47,610 nt of DNA from Trichinella spiralis (lineage: Eukaryota; Nematoda; Enoplea; Trichinellida; Trichinellidae): the NCBI GenBank assembly GCA_000181795.3, contig CM012954.1:17034600-17082209 (forward strand), in the 5' to 3' direction. Position 1 is the first letter of the stretch, and each line of letters opens with the position of its first letter. The notes under the pieces are model-generated. The model was not told the origin of the DNA and ran no database searches. It saw nothing but the letters and a program-made list of their open reading frames with translations. This document shows, in pieces, positions 24,548 to 36,779 of the stretch. The position numbers and the translations under genes were made by a program.

Positions 24548-26124
24548 ATGAAATGATATGCTTGACTGGAAAGCTGAACTGAAAAATATTTCGAGTTATT
24601 GCATTTATTAAACAAATTAACTTTGCAAGGATGATGACAGACTTAATTTCATTATTTGATCTATTGTTTATTTTTATTTTTATTTTTATTTATCTTTCTT
24701 TCCACAGTTTTTCAGTTTTGTGTTTTAATGTATATGTTTATATATACATATACATATACGTATAAATATGTATGTATGTCATCTGTGTATATATATTCGT
24801 ATATATGTGTATACTCTACTGGACTACTATTACTTATAGTTTCTGAACATTTTCATGTAGTTCATAATTTGTTTTCTTTTTTTTTGATTCTTCTATTCTT
24901 TTTAATGACTTCACGATCACTGTGTCTGCATGATTGTGATTTCATGTGTTGTAGCAGTTCCAAATAAATCGTCATCCTGCACATTTCATAAGGTATTTTT
25001 GCTTTATTTCGTCATTCAGTTGGAAAAGAGCAGCAAGAGTTAGTTGTATTGTTTTTGTATAAATAACTATATTTATATAGTTTTCTGAGATTTAAATGTT
25101 CGTATGTGGATGACTATACTGTATAATATTACGTAATAAAAAATGCTGTATTCTATAAAATGTATTACTTTTATTTGATATATAAATATATATATATGGT
25201 AGTTATTTAAGTTTTATTGTTAAAATATGCTTGTTTCATTTTAAATATTCATTTGTATTGATTTTTTGCGCAAATGGCTGAAATTGTTCAGTTTGATTTG
25301 CTATCGGAATGAACCATATTACTTTTTCATTTCGAATTTATAAATTAACGGCTTTAATACTGGTCATCTTTGGATTATTTAACTCTAACTATGATGCTTA
25401 ATAACCGGTTTTAAGACTGTAAAAATCAAAATTAATGGGATATTATAGTATTTCCAATCGAAAAAGCACTTCAAAAAATACGATGACGTCATTGTATTTA
25501 GTCTAAAATGTTGATCATCCATCTTCAAAAATATGAAAAATCAAATGTAAAATATCACAATTTAATTGTAGTATGCAAAGTGTATTGATTCAAATTTATT
25601 ATTTTTTTCAATTTCTCAGTGTAGCGCGTTTTGTAATCGTTTGCATACATTAAAACCTGTAAATTATTAATTACCGTTCTGTTCTACTTTGCACAAATTA
25701 TTTTCACTTGTTCGCATAAAATTTCGTAAATGTGAAAAATAATTTATATTACTTTAAAGTGTAAATAAACTCTATCAATTTGATGTTGTGGTGTACTTTT
25801 GTCCAAGTGTTTGAATTTCTATTCAACTTCAATAAATCGGAAAATTATTGATTTTCAATTGGCAAAGAGTAGATTTTTCAAATTGAAATTTATCGTATCG
25901 TGAAAATTAATAAAAATTTCGGAATAAAACGCCAAAAATTCACTATTCAATCATACTATTCTTTCACTTACCGTAAACTGTTTTTATGGGTTAATTTTAT
26001 TTTGTGATCGTCAGATTTTTGTTTGGCACTAAATTGTGCAGTGGATGAGTAGTGATTGTGTTGAAAATTGTATAATGTTTTTTTAATTTTGAAATTATAT
26101 TGATTTTTCCTCATTTTTAGGATA
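24548..26124. other. Intergenic: SERBP1-family 3' region and upstream of CLYBL
   Basis: AT-rich with simple TA/CATA tracts (about 24730-24820). No coding signal, despite a 103-codon low-complexity frame at 24656. It ends with the acceptor CTCATTTTTAG at 26120, four bases before the CLYBL start. Confidence 0.6.
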
Positions 26125-27099
26125 ATGATTGGCATTTTATGTCGGTTGACAAATTTGCATGGGGTTTGTGGCTTTTGTCGAAGTGGACAGAAACTTTCCA
26201 CTTACAGACGTGCGTTGTTTTACGTTCCAGCCAATCAGGAGAGAAAGTTGCGGAAAATACCACAACTTGTTGCCGACAGTATTGTGCTTGACTGTGAAGA
26301 TGGTGTAGCTGAAGTGAGCAAAGCTGACGCGCGAAACAACGTGATAACTTGGCTTCAGTCTGCCAGACGGTCGTCGGTGAAATGCGAATTAGCTTGGCGG
26401 GTGAATTCGCTGCAGAGTGGATTGTTGGAAGAAGATCTGAAGGCGATTTCTGAAGCTAAAGTGGAGCTCGAAACGATTCTGTTGCCGAAGGTGAACAGTA
26501 TTAATGATTTGAGACAGTTTTCAGTTTTGTTTCGAAATTATTTTCAATACATTAAAAAATCGATCATGCTGTTAATATACGTAGAAAGTTCCCAGTCGTT
26601 GTTAAATATGGAGAAGATTGTCAACGCAGCGATGAATCTCAGCACGTTCTGTCCTCTTTATTTGGACGGTGTGGTGTTCGGTTCTGACGATTATTGTGCC
26701 GACATTGGCGTGCAGAGATCCGATGATGGAATGGAATTAATTTACGCAAGACAACGATTTGTCAGCGTCTGCAAGGCGTTCAAATTGCAAGCAGTGGACA
26801 TGGTTTACAACGATTACAAAAATCTCGACGGATTAGCCGCCCACTGCCGCCAGGCTAAGGGCTTGGGTTTCACTGGCAAGCAGGTTATTCATCCGGATCA
26901 GATAAAAATTGTTCAAGATTCATTCATGCCAACCGCTGAAGAGTTGGGACGTGCTAAGGAAATTGTGGAAGAATTTGAAAAAAAGAAAACATCCGGCATT
27001 GGTGCTTTTACATTTCACACCAGCATGATCGACATGCCGTTGGTGTTGCAAGCGATGCGAACAGTTAAATTAGCCGAACAATTTCCCATAGCTCAGTAG
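26125..27099 (+). CDS. CLYBL: Citramalyl-CoA lyase, mitochondrial (citrate lyase beta-like)
   Basis: An intronless 324-residue frame (human CLYBL 340). The mitochondrial enzyme splits citramalyl-CoA into acetyl-CoA and pyruvate, clearing the itaconate/C5 route that would otherwise poison the B12-dependent methylmalonyl-CoA mutase, and has malate-synthase-like side activity. It folds as a TIM barrel of the HpcH/HpaI-CitE family. Visible features are a Cys/Arg-containing leader of about 27 residues, then RALFYVPANQERKLRKIP, VLDCEDGV at 54-61, the CoA/substrate region WRVNSLQSGL, and LPKV. Probable metal ligands are E155 in YVES and an acidic residue in VVFGSDDY (D189, where the human enzyme has Glu). 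LGFTGKQVIHPDQI and the C-terminal SMIDMP, with D304 as the conserved active-site Asp, follow. A splice acceptor immediately precedes the start. It converges with the kinase gene. Confidence 0.96.
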   Translation: MIGILCRLTNLHGVCGFCRSGQKLSTYRRALFYVPANQERKLRKIPQLVADSIVLDCEDGVAEVSKADARNNVITWLQSARRSSVKCELAWRVNSLQSGLLEEDLKAISEAKVELETILLPKVNSINDLRQFSVLFRNYFQYIKKSIMLLIYVESSQSLLNMEKIVNAAMNLSTFCPLYLDGVVFGSDDYCADIGVQRSDDGMELIYARQRFVSVCKAFKLQAVDMVYNDYKNLDGLAAHCRQAKGLGFTGKQVIHPDQIKIVQDSFMPTAEELGRAKEIVEEFEKKKTSGIGAFTFHTSMIDMPLVLQAMRTVKLAEQFPIAQ

Positions 27100-27799
27100 A
27101 AATTCAGTTTTCTGCCAACGATCATTTTCTTCAATACTGTACTTTAGAGCATGATTTCTTCCAGAATTTCTGGATCGACTTTTATTTGAATTACTCTTTT
27201 GCAATTCACGTTCACCGTTCGAGCAAATGTGGAATTTTCTTCCAAACATGCTGTTTTTGTTTTAAATTTTTTATTTTTCCTACAAAATAGTCGATTCACG
27301 AGTTAGTTGCACATGTTGAGCAGTAAAATGAGTAATTTTCGATTATTATTTTAATTCATACAACAATTTTTTCCTTACTGCTACTTTTAGAAAATATCCT
27401 TTTCGACAAAAGTTTATAATTTTAAATTATACAAGTGTGAAAAGAATCTTTTTCATTTCATTATGCGAATACTCGTTATTTATGTATTATTATAATTTGA
27501 AGTTTTATTGTTTTCTCTTTTCAGGCTAAACTTTCACTGGAATCGTGTCACGTTTCAAGATGAAATTCTCTCCATTACAGTTACAATAGAACGTTGATGC
27601 CATGCAATTTTTGTATCTTCTCTCCTTTCATCATTTGAGGGTCAAATCGAAACAAGGTAAGCAACAGCAACAACAGATTTGTTTGATTTTTTCTGATTCC
27701 GCTCAATATTTTCTTATTCATATTTTATTTTTATTATTATTTCCAACTTTGTATAATTTTTAACTTCTCATCATCATCAATTGAGCATCGGTTGGCATT
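27100..27799. other. Convergent intergenic region between CLYBL and the kinase
   Basis: It holds the 3' regions of both genes. A block at 27526-27656 is bounded on the + strand by a good acceptor (TCTCTTTTCAG) and donor (CAAG/GTAAGC) but encodes no long frame. It may be an untranslated or alternative exon. Confidence 0.5.
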
Positions 27800-29648
27800 T
27801 TATAGTTGAGATGTGTCTTCGGAGAAGGACTGTGTGTTGTCGTCCACTTTCAAAAATGTGATCGTATTGGGATTGTAGGTGGGTTGTGTGAAATTTTTCT
27901 TGAAAAGCACCACATGTCGACCTATTTTTAGAAGCATATTTTTGTTTTGATATAAATGTTAATTTTTAATTTGACAACATTACCGGTCCAAGTTTTTTGA
28001 TTTGTCCAGATGATCGCTTTGCAAACAGTCTGGGCAGTGCACAGACTTTGTGCTTCATGCAAATTGGCCACACTGAGAACGCAACTATTTTGCGTGGTGC
28101 TGTCGTGACAGGGATAATCGAAAAGCGTTGGCAGGTCGGCATTTTTGTAACGTTTGAATTCTTAAACGAGAAAATTCGGTTAAAAATGATAAATTTTAAT
28201 AATATTTCAATAATTGAATTACCCGCTCGTGAAGAAGAATTAGCTTTGAAATATTGACCAGTCGAATAATTGTGCACCAATTTCTGAGCAAATTGTCTAA
28301 GCAAATTGGACGGCATGTTTTGCTTTTGAAAACTTTCTTTTAAATGGGATATTTGATCTTGAAGCGCTTGGGGTACTCCAAATTGGAGTAGAAAGAGGAA
28401 ATGCTTGGCCGTATTGAAAATGTTTGTCAAATCGTTGGAATCTGAAAATCAGGATCAAATTTTAGCCAACTTTATATTATTATTTATCCATTCGTATATC
28501 TACTTTGGCAAATGCCTTCGATGCATTGGACAATTTGGTTGTAATTTTCAATGCCTGCTTTTTTCAACCGCTCGTTGCAGTCGCTTTGCGAGTGGCAAGT
28601 TGGCTCTTCAAGACCGACATCATCGACGTCGACGAGTTTCAAATTTTTATCACATATTACAAACTGCTGGGCGCGAAGGTCGTTCAAAACTACACCTCCG
28701 ACTGGTTGTTCGGAGAAATATTCCAAAAGTTTTAATATTGAATATAAAATCTGGAAAAAAATGAAATTTGAAAATGCAAAAAATGAAATTTTTTTGTTTT
28801 CTTTCTTGTTGTTTACTTTCAAACGTTCTTCCCAGTTCATTTGCAAAAGGATGAACAGATTCAAAGGCTCGCCTAATTCACTGACAATTGCCAATTTGTC
28901 GATGCTATTCTCGGATGAAGGATCTGATGGAATGCAATAGCCGATGAGCTGAAATTAACAATAATACAAATAATATCTTGAATATGTAATGTGTTGTGTA
29001 ATTTGTTGAAAATATTGAAAAATAAGCAGCAGCAAATATATATATTACCTCAATTATATTGGGATGTTTGAATTGACTTAAAGCGACAATTTCTTTGATG
29101 AACTTTTTAGCAATTTTTTGTCTGCAATGTTGATCCGATTGAAGTTCTGCTTTGCAATTTTTCATCATCTGTCCTTCGAAGTTGACCATTTTTATGGCCA
29201 CCTTTCGCTTGGCCAGTGTTGCTTGATAAACTAATTTGGTCCAACCGGCCGTCAAAAATCTCATCGAATCGGTCATTGAAAAAATATCCTGACAATTTAA
29301 AAGTGGCGGCATATTCGACTTCATCAAAGTGGTATTCTTGAATCTCCATTCTGTATTGTTTACCAGTTGGAAGAATATGTCAGTATTTTCCAGATCTTCC
29401 GTTCTTATGCATCCTCTTGACCATTGAGCATCTGTTGTCGTAGCCGGTGGTGCATTTGCTTGATTCTGTTGATCGTCGTCCAACAATGACCATTGGAAAA
29501 CAATCACCATCAGTGGAATTACCGTTATCGATGTCAGTAGAATCAGGCATGGCTTGAAAAATTGATTGTCAAATTTGCTTTCACGATGGTCGATCAGAAG
29601 TGTTTTTCTGTCATCTTTGTTTGGATATTTGAAAATTGTATTCAACAT
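27800..29648 (-). CDS. PKDCC: PKDCC/VLK-type extracellular (secretory-pathway) protein kinase
   Basis: Exons on the - strand: 29648-29049, 28948-28817, 28750-28504, 28441-28223, 28160-27984, 27921-27800, giving about 498 residues with all phases consistent (human PKDCC 493). PKDCC/VLK is a secretory-pathway kinase that phosphorylates tyrosines on secreted and ER proteins. The N-terminus has a membrane anchor or signal anchor at about 33-52. The kinase region follows: GWTKLVYQA as a glycine-loop equivalent, VAIK with K153, KEIVALSQFKHPNIIELIGYC, SELGEPLNLFILLQMNWEER, VVLNDLRAQQFV replacing the HRD loop (D268), and KLVDVDDV replacing DFG. The C-terminal part has STGQYFK and a Cys-bearing block SLCTAQTVC then WTNQKTWTGRHV. 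Exons 5 and 6 were found by frame phase and are the least certain. The family was recognised from memory; a DIPK/FAM69 relative is the alternative. Confidence 0.85.
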
Positions 29649-32600
29649 ATTGTGCCAAGTTGTAAATTGTTTTATACCTTAAATGGAGAATTATTAGAAT
29701 TATATTTGTAATGGAAATGTTTTATTTGAAAGAATAACAAAAGTGGATGGATGATTAATTAATTTGTTGCAATTGTTATGCAATATAATGTTGTTATTGG
29801 AGGAGGAAGTTTATGCAAGTGATTGATGATTGACTGAGTTGGCTATAGCTAGCTAGCTAGCTAGCTAGTAAGCGAGCGGTGCGTGTAGGTTCATATGAAA
29901 CTGAAGAATTGCTGTTCAATTGGACAATAATTAATTAAGCAAAACGGTTGAAAAATGCTCTGTCATGTCAGTTTCGCTTATTGATGATGTGTTGAATACG
30001 AACTGCACCACATTTGTGACATGCAGCTTGTCAACAGTGAAAACTGTCATCTGTTTTCGTGCAAATCAGAAAACACATACCACTGGCTTAGTGAATGTAG
30101 TAGATTTATTTCATGCTACTACGATTTGTCATGGTCGTCAAGTTTTATTTCATTTCACTTTTTTTAATTCGCAAACAATAATTAATTGTTGATTAATAAG
30201 GCATCTGTTGGACAATTTACAACAATTTCATGAAACACGTCCATACACGATGTGCGATGTTTAACTTTTCAACAGATAATTAATTATATGTGGATTTTTT
30301 TGGCATAATTATTCAAACAACTAAATTATTAGTATTGCCAAATTAATTTCGCCATTCTTTTTTCGTAGTAGTTATATGATAAAACTGATAATTGGAAGAG
30401 GAATTTCTTAATTTTACACAGAATAACTGTAGTTAATTTGTGTTTTTTCTTTCTTTCCATCATCATGTACTTTCTATATATAGAGCGGTACTGTAAAGAT
30501 GGTATTAAAGCAAAAAACAAATTTAATTTATCTGAAATACAACCATTATATGTGCTGATTGATAATTGAAATAAGTAAATCTCAGTTCAGTGAATATGAT
30601 CAAGTATGCATGTGAAAAGTTGTACTGATTTATTGGTTATATAAGTTATTATAGTTTATTTTTTTATTAACCATAAATAAAATAATAATAATAATTAATG
30701 TAAGTTGACTTTGTAATGAAAATATATGTAGTAAAAGAATTTCAGTTACCTTCTTCATTGATCAGTGTTACATCATCTGAGGGGACATTTTATACATTAC
30801 ATCACGTTCATAAATTAGTGTATTTTTGAAGTAATGATGAATGATTGAAATTTCACCATTTTTTCTATATGACTTGTGATTTTAAAATTGAAAACAACGG
30901 CGAACGAACACGCCTGTTCGAAAGCGAAAGAGAGAGAGAGAGATATTCATAAATTCATAAGGTGATGTGAAGAAGCAATTTTTATTAGTTATGATTGATA
31001 GATTGAAATTGATTTGATTTGATGGAATTGCATTTGTCTTCAAAATTGCATATAGATTTTGTTTCTTGGCTCATAATAGCGATATACAGCAGTAGCAGCT
31101 AATATGAAAATTTGTTCAACATTGTGACAGACAAGCAGCTGTGATGGAAAAGCAGTTTTCTTCTGCCAATGAAACTGGTTCAGTGTCAAAGAACATGTTG
31201 CACGATATGCGATGATGACGCACACGTGTGCAGCTCACGAATAGTTTTAATATTAGTGGCATTTTATGCATATTTATACACTGCCAACTGAGTGGTGATC
31301 AAATTTAAAAATTCACTTCAATGTTGTTGATCACGTTGACGCTGACGCTGATGATAATGATGGTGGTGATGTTTGCTCAATTTTACTTGCGGCTGTTCAC
31401 ATTTTTTCCCAAATTCTTTTTTTAAACTATTCAAAAACTCATCAAAGAAAAAATCAGAAAAATTTTCTCATTCTCTTATTATTATTTGAAAATTATTAAT
31501 TTTCAAATATCGATAACTATACTACTGTTAATTCAGAAATGCAATTTCTGAAATTTATGTATATATATATATATGGGTGTAAATGAGTTGTGTGTTTTTT
31601 TTCTCAGGTTATTTTATCACTTCCACTGTAACAATTAGGATATAATTTGAAGAAAAAAACTGTTGAATTTATAACTTCATTTCTTAGTCAACTTGTGTCA
31701 CTTTTATCACCGTTTAATATCTTTCTTTCATATTTTGCATTTATGGATAAAATAAAATGGTGTGCTGTGTTGAAAATTATCGATTTTCATAGATGAAAAT
31801 TAAGCAACCATTCATTTTCTTGGCAACTAGTTTCTGTTTGAACTGAATCTCTCTTATCAATGCTATAAGACGAAGCAAAATATACTGACTGGAAAAGATT
31901 GTTGTTATGTGGTGCAGAAATTGATTTTTACAAAAATTTAAAATTCCACTCAAGACAAGAAGCAGAAGAGTGAAGTGAAATTTCCACAGAACGATCTTTT
32001 CACGCGTTGAATGGAATTTGAAAAATTTTTTTCTCATAATAAACCGATATTCATTCAGTAAAATTGCCAATTAGGAGCAATTAATGAAATTGCACCATTT
32101 GTGTATTGTGATGCATCATTGAAATTGAGATTTTCCATTTTCAGACCGTTCCATATCAAATCAGTAATTTTGGTTTTGTTTTTCAACTTGTTTCAAATTA
32201 GCAATTAAAATTCAATATCAATTTGTGTATAAATAAATTGTAAAATTTATATAGCAGAGAAGAGAATTTTGAACAAATAATAAATGTTCATTTTATTCTA
32301 AAACAGCATTTTGCAAATGCTTGTGCAGTTTTTCTTTTTTGCAATATTTTGCAATATTCAAATTACACTTATTTATCGAGAATTAAATTTCGCTTTTTTC
32401 TTTGCCATCGCAAATAATATGATTTCTACCCACGAGATGAAAAGCAGACTTTGATATTTGCTGATAAATATGCTTTTTTTAGATTCTAATAAACATAAGT
32501 GTCGCAGAAATTTTACGTTTTCTAAAATCAATATTTTGACGAGCCAATTCTCTCTTATAGCTTAGACATATTGTTTATACAACTGGTTTTAATGAAAGTG

Positions 32601-33539
32601 TCTGAATTTTTCAATTGAACAACGCAATAGCAGGGATACATACTATTTGTGCAATGCAATGCAGTGTTATGTAATGATGAGGGGAGAGGGGCAGAATGAG
32701 CAAAGAAGGAAAATTAATTATCCACAAATAGCTGGAAATTAATTTGTCATTATTCCAATTATTATTATTATTATTATTGCTTAAAAACTAAGGGTAGAAT
32801 ATTATTATTATTTATTAGCGGTTTGTTGATATTGTTGGAATTTTCATACAGTTCTGATATTGTGAACAAATGCAAATGAGCGGAAAGCTTGGGTTGAAAA
32901 ATGGAAGCAAGCTTGACAGGGAAAAGGTGATTGAAAACAACCGACTATATATAAGTATAGAGGGGAAAATCTCTCAGGAAGAGTGGTTCATTGATCAAAG
33001 ATGTTGACAAAGTGCATCTGACTTCATCGACCGAATGCAATATGTGATATTTGCTATAAGGCCGAATAGTCATCGATAAAAATTCACAAAGCGAAAAATG
33101 GAAAGCCACCAATAAAAGAAGAAGAAGACAGAAAAAGCGTTGATGTGCAACAACCATTTGCACATTTAACACTATCGAAACAATTTTTATGTTGTAAATG
33201 AAAACAAATTTGAAGAAATTTCTTTTTTACTTACCTTATTTTATACAAATGCATACGTATGTAATTAATAGATGCATGTAGATGTGGTGACAATTTGCCC
33301 GTAGCTTTGGTGATTTACATGCTGCATGTCAGCATAGAATGGTGCATGGGAAATATTTTTCAAATGAATTGACGATTTTCGGTTTAGTTATTATTTCATT
33401 TTATCATAATAATAATAATCATCATCATATTATTATTATTATCAATACTGTTGCAACAAGAAGATTCTACAGAGGGCCTTCGAGCAATATGTGGTCTTTG
33501 TATGCACCTGCTAGAAATTTGTGTGGCTGGTGCTATTCC
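29649..33539. other. Long non-coding stretch upstream of the kinase gene
   Basis: AT-rich with no convincing coding exon on either strand. Minus-strand donor-like sites occur at about 33236 (AATAAG/GTAAGT), 30748 (GAAGAAG/GTAACT) and 29681 (TTTAAG/GTATAA). They could belong to untranslated leader exons of the kinase transcript. Simple repeats are present at 29846-29868 (TAGC), near 30930 (GA) and near 32760 (ATT). Confidence 0.4.
29846..29868. repeat. (TAGC)n tetranucleotide tract
   Basis: Nearly six perfect copies of the self-complementary unit TAGC/AGCT, about 200 bases upstream of the kinase start codon. The unit can form a cruciform. Confidence 0.9.
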
Positions 33540-33544
33540 ACAAT

Positions 33545-33790
33545 GCTGATTGGCTAGTTTAAGGGGGCGGGGTGGGTTAATAGCAAATGATCGATCGTCA
33601 TCCCGCCCTTAGTCAAACAGGCGGAAACCGAAAACGTCCAGCTTCGGTCAGCAGCACATGTGTCAATCAAGTATTGTCAAAAAGGTTTTGTCAGCCTTGC
33701 TTAGCGGGTGGTCAGGTTAACCGGATCCTCCCTCCTTCAGTTCCCATTTTGTGACTGGTATGCTTGGCTTGACCTGGCCGAGAAATATAT
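33545..33790. promoter_or_regulatory. GC-rich promoter-like island with CCAAT and GC boxes
   Basis: In a very AT-rich setting this stretch is GC-rich. It contains ATTGGCT (33549-33555, an inverted CCAAT box) followed within 10 bases by GGGGGCGGGG (33563-33572, a GC/Sp1-type box) and further GC-rich sequence to about 33790. A minus-strand splice donor lies about 300 bases to its left, so it could drive a leader exon of the kinase gene. The direction and target are inferred. Confidence 0.4.
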
Positions 33791-34559
33791 TATTCTGTAT
33801 CTTTTTCTTTGTCTCATCTTTTCTTAGCTCTTCTTTTCACTCCTTTTTTTTATGCAAAACATTTTCCATAATCCAATTAACAATGAGCATAAACTATTTT
33901 TTGTAACAAAAGTGCGAATGCAATTTTGAATTTATTATTCTTATTTCAATTCATTTTCTTACAACATTTATGGAATGAAATGCTTCAGTTTTATTTTTGC
34001 AAGCGAAATGCTGCTGAAAAATATTCAAGCTTGCTTAAATTGGATGGAACGAAGAATTTAATTGAAATTTTTCAAACTGTATATTAATGCAAAGGTGATG
34101 CAAACTTTTGCAAAAGTTCGTTCAAATTTCAAAATAGTAGTTTTGTATGTTTTCAGAGAAATAGTAATATGGTGCATGTTTACTGCGTTGACATTTTTAC
34201 GTGTCAATTTTTAATAACTGGGAGGAGTGATTATATTTATTTTGTGCTCATATTATCGTTTGTTGGTATTTCATTCTATTTCTGGTGCTTCAACATTTGT
34301 ACAAAATTTTTCCATTTCATTTACAACGACATGCCATTTTTTCTGTGTCTTTCTTTATCTACAATGAAAGAAAGCAATGCTGTAAGAAAATTCAATCAGA
34401 CACAGTATGCTTGAATATTTGATTTAATAAAAGTGCAATTATTATTATTATCATTATTATTACTATTTCAGCTTTGGTATTATAATAAAAGCATGCTGAT
34501 TTCAAATTTGTATTTTCTCTTTGCTAGCTAGCATTTGTATCTGGTTGAAACTTTTTCTT

Positions 34560-34593
34560 CTTCAGCTGCTGTTCAGTGGAACAGCAGCTGAAG
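34560..34593. repeat. Perfect 15-bp inverted repeat (hairpin, 4-base loop)
   Basis: CTTCAGCTGCTGTTC, loop AGTG, then its exact reverse complement. This is far longer than expected by chance in this composition. No T-run follows directly, so it is not a terminator-like site. It is too short for a typical pre-miRNA unless flanking pairing extends it. Confidence 0.9.
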
Positions 34594-36583
34594 TCGAGAG
34601 TGAGTGAACTTGTTGTTTGTGTGAAAATTTCTTGGCAAGTATTTGGCGAATAATTAATGTCTGAAAATTTTTTATTTGCTCTTTATCGATTTTCAAATAA
34701 TCATAAGCACCACTTCATCAAGCGAAGCTTTTTTCACAACATGCAAATATTTCAGTCAGTTTTGCAGTTTATTAAAAAAAATAGTATGATCCGGTGAAAC
34801 AGTAATGAAAATAGCAGATCATAATCCAATACGTCATTACAGAAGTGGCCTTTGGTAGTTAAAAAAAGTTACAAAAAGCAAAATCCAAAGTTTCCCCTTG
34901 TGCTAAACTGTTTTTTATGATACCTTATTTGAATTTAAATAACTTTTGAATTAAAATCAAATTTGCACAGTGGAAAACTGAAGTTGAGAATAAATTTTAC
35001 GTCAATAGACAAGTAAGTGTGAAGTCGACTGGTTGATTGGCAATATACCAGTTTGATTTTTTCATCTGCTGAATAATATCTGTGAAATTTAAAAAAAAAA
35101 CGAAAATTTAGGATGTCGTGTGAAACGATTGTTTTATCACGGATATTTATTTAAATGCAATATAAAAGCAGTGCATTTTTTGAATTGTTCATTTTGATGA
35201 AGACTCAAATTAAACACATCAGTGTAGAAGTTATGTAATAATTTGATATTTGATCTTAGTTCAATATTTTGTTGGTAATCTCGTATGTGGTGTTATGTTA
35301 ATTTGGATTGGGAAGATTTTTATTTGTTTATTGATTTATTTATTTATTACAATAATTCATTTTTCTTTTTATTAACATGGATTTATTATGACAGTATTTT
35401 GAAGTTGCTGTCGTAGTGTGTATGAAAGAATGATAAATGAATGATTGTTGATTATTATTTGAACAGAAAATAGGAAACTTGATTTGTTGGCTTGAATTTG
35501 CAAACTGCAAAAATGTTCCACATTTTCTGAACCAGGATGATGATGTTTAATGATGGTTAAAATGGAAATTTGAAAATGCTGCACAACGGGGACAAGAAAT
35601 TTGATATGCTTTACTGCGGTGTATCTGTTTCCATGGACTCGCCACTGTCAAGTCAGTTTTAGTCGCATGTCAGTCACATTGTGAAATCTTTTTTTACAGT
35701 TGGTTTGGCTCATCTACCGAAGCTGAACAACGAAAGTAGAGAAATGTTGACAAGTGCATATTAATTCAATTTGTTTCCATAACTTGAATATGCAAATTAT
35801 TTGGCTAATTTGAATATTTCAATAATTTAAAGCGGAACGGAAGAAAAGCGTTAATTTTTTTTCAGTGAATTTTGCTGAAAACATCAGCTGTGAAAGGTGA
35901 AAAATTTTCATTTCTAAAAAATTTCAATTCAACTGCATAGTTGGTTGCGCGGATCGGTGGGTGGTAATTGGAAATATTTGAATTTTGATGAAAGATTTTC
36001 CTATTTCTTTTTGCCAGCTTGTTTTGTTATTCATTTAATTAATTTAATTGCATTTATTTTTTTTCTAATTGGTAGAACATTTATTTTATTTTATTTTAAC
36101 AGTTCATTCATCACTGATGCTGTATGTTTGTTAATTACAATTGAATAGTTGTTTATTGTTTGCCAATTTTGTCTATGGACGGACGATTGAAGCAAGATGA
36201 TGGTGTTGAGATGAATTTATTGTTATTTTGCATTTATTATTTTGTTTTTTGTTTATTTCGTAGTATATGTGAATAATGGAATCATTGTTTTGTGTATTAT
36301 TTGTAAAGTAAATGCAAATATTAGAGAGAACGTTTCAAAGCTCTGCTTTTGCTGGTTATTGTCTTTGTCAATACAATGCTAACGTTATTTTGCAATGAGA
36401 CAGGAGAGAAAGAGAATATTTGGTTTGACTGATGGTGGGGAAGTGTCTTCGACGACACTTGCCCTCAGGAATGGGATAATGCCAACGGAAGCTTGTTTCA
36501 AACTGGGTCAATACAAAGTTGAACATTTTCACATCAGTGTCGTGACAAATTTGATTTATTATTCACCTATAAATTACATGCTG

Positions 36584-36610
36584 TTATTATTATTATTATT
36601 ATTATTATTA
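36584..36610. repeat. (TTA)9 microsatellite
   Basis: Uninterrupted TTA trinucleotide repeats in non-coding sequence. Confidence 0.9.
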
Positions 36611-36747
36611 AAGAGATTTGTATGGTTAATTTTGGAAGAAATGTTTCACATGTTTGTCGTTTTTAATGGAAATTTGAAATCAGAAAAGCTTAATTATTCA
36701 TTTATTATTAATTTTATTATTTTGTGCAGTAGAGTAAGTACGCTGAC

Positions 36748-36764
36748 ACGGTTTGAGAACCACT
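36748..36764. mobile_element. hAT-like transposon terminus
   Basis: The reverse complement reads CAGTGGTTCTCAAACCGT, the classic hAT terminal sequence (CAGNGGTTCTCAA). It would be the right end of an element lying to its left. I could not find the matching left end, so this is probably a truncated copy. Confidence 0.5.
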
Positions 36765-36779
36765 GCCTTAGCTGATCTG

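Larger units (their letters stand above)
33791..36747. other. Non-coding AT-rich stretch
   Basis: No recognisable gene. It contains the perfect hairpin at 34560-34593 and a TTA microsatellite at 36584-36610. The 126-codon frame at 36395 crosses the microsatellite and has no recognisable domain. Confidence 0.5.

Noticed and set aside
27997-28257. 86-codon + strand frame opposite the kinase gene
   Set aside because: The - strand of the same interval is coding in a phase that links kinase exons 4, 5 and 6. The + strand frame has no homology.
28551-28940. 129-codon + strand frame opposite the kinase gene
   Set aside because: The antisense shadow of kinase exons 2 and 3, whose - strand translation has clear kinase motifs.
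36395-36775. 126-codon open frame beginning MRQERKRIFG
   Set aside because: It crosses a TTA microsatellite (poly-Leu) and the hAT-like terminus and has no recognisable domain.
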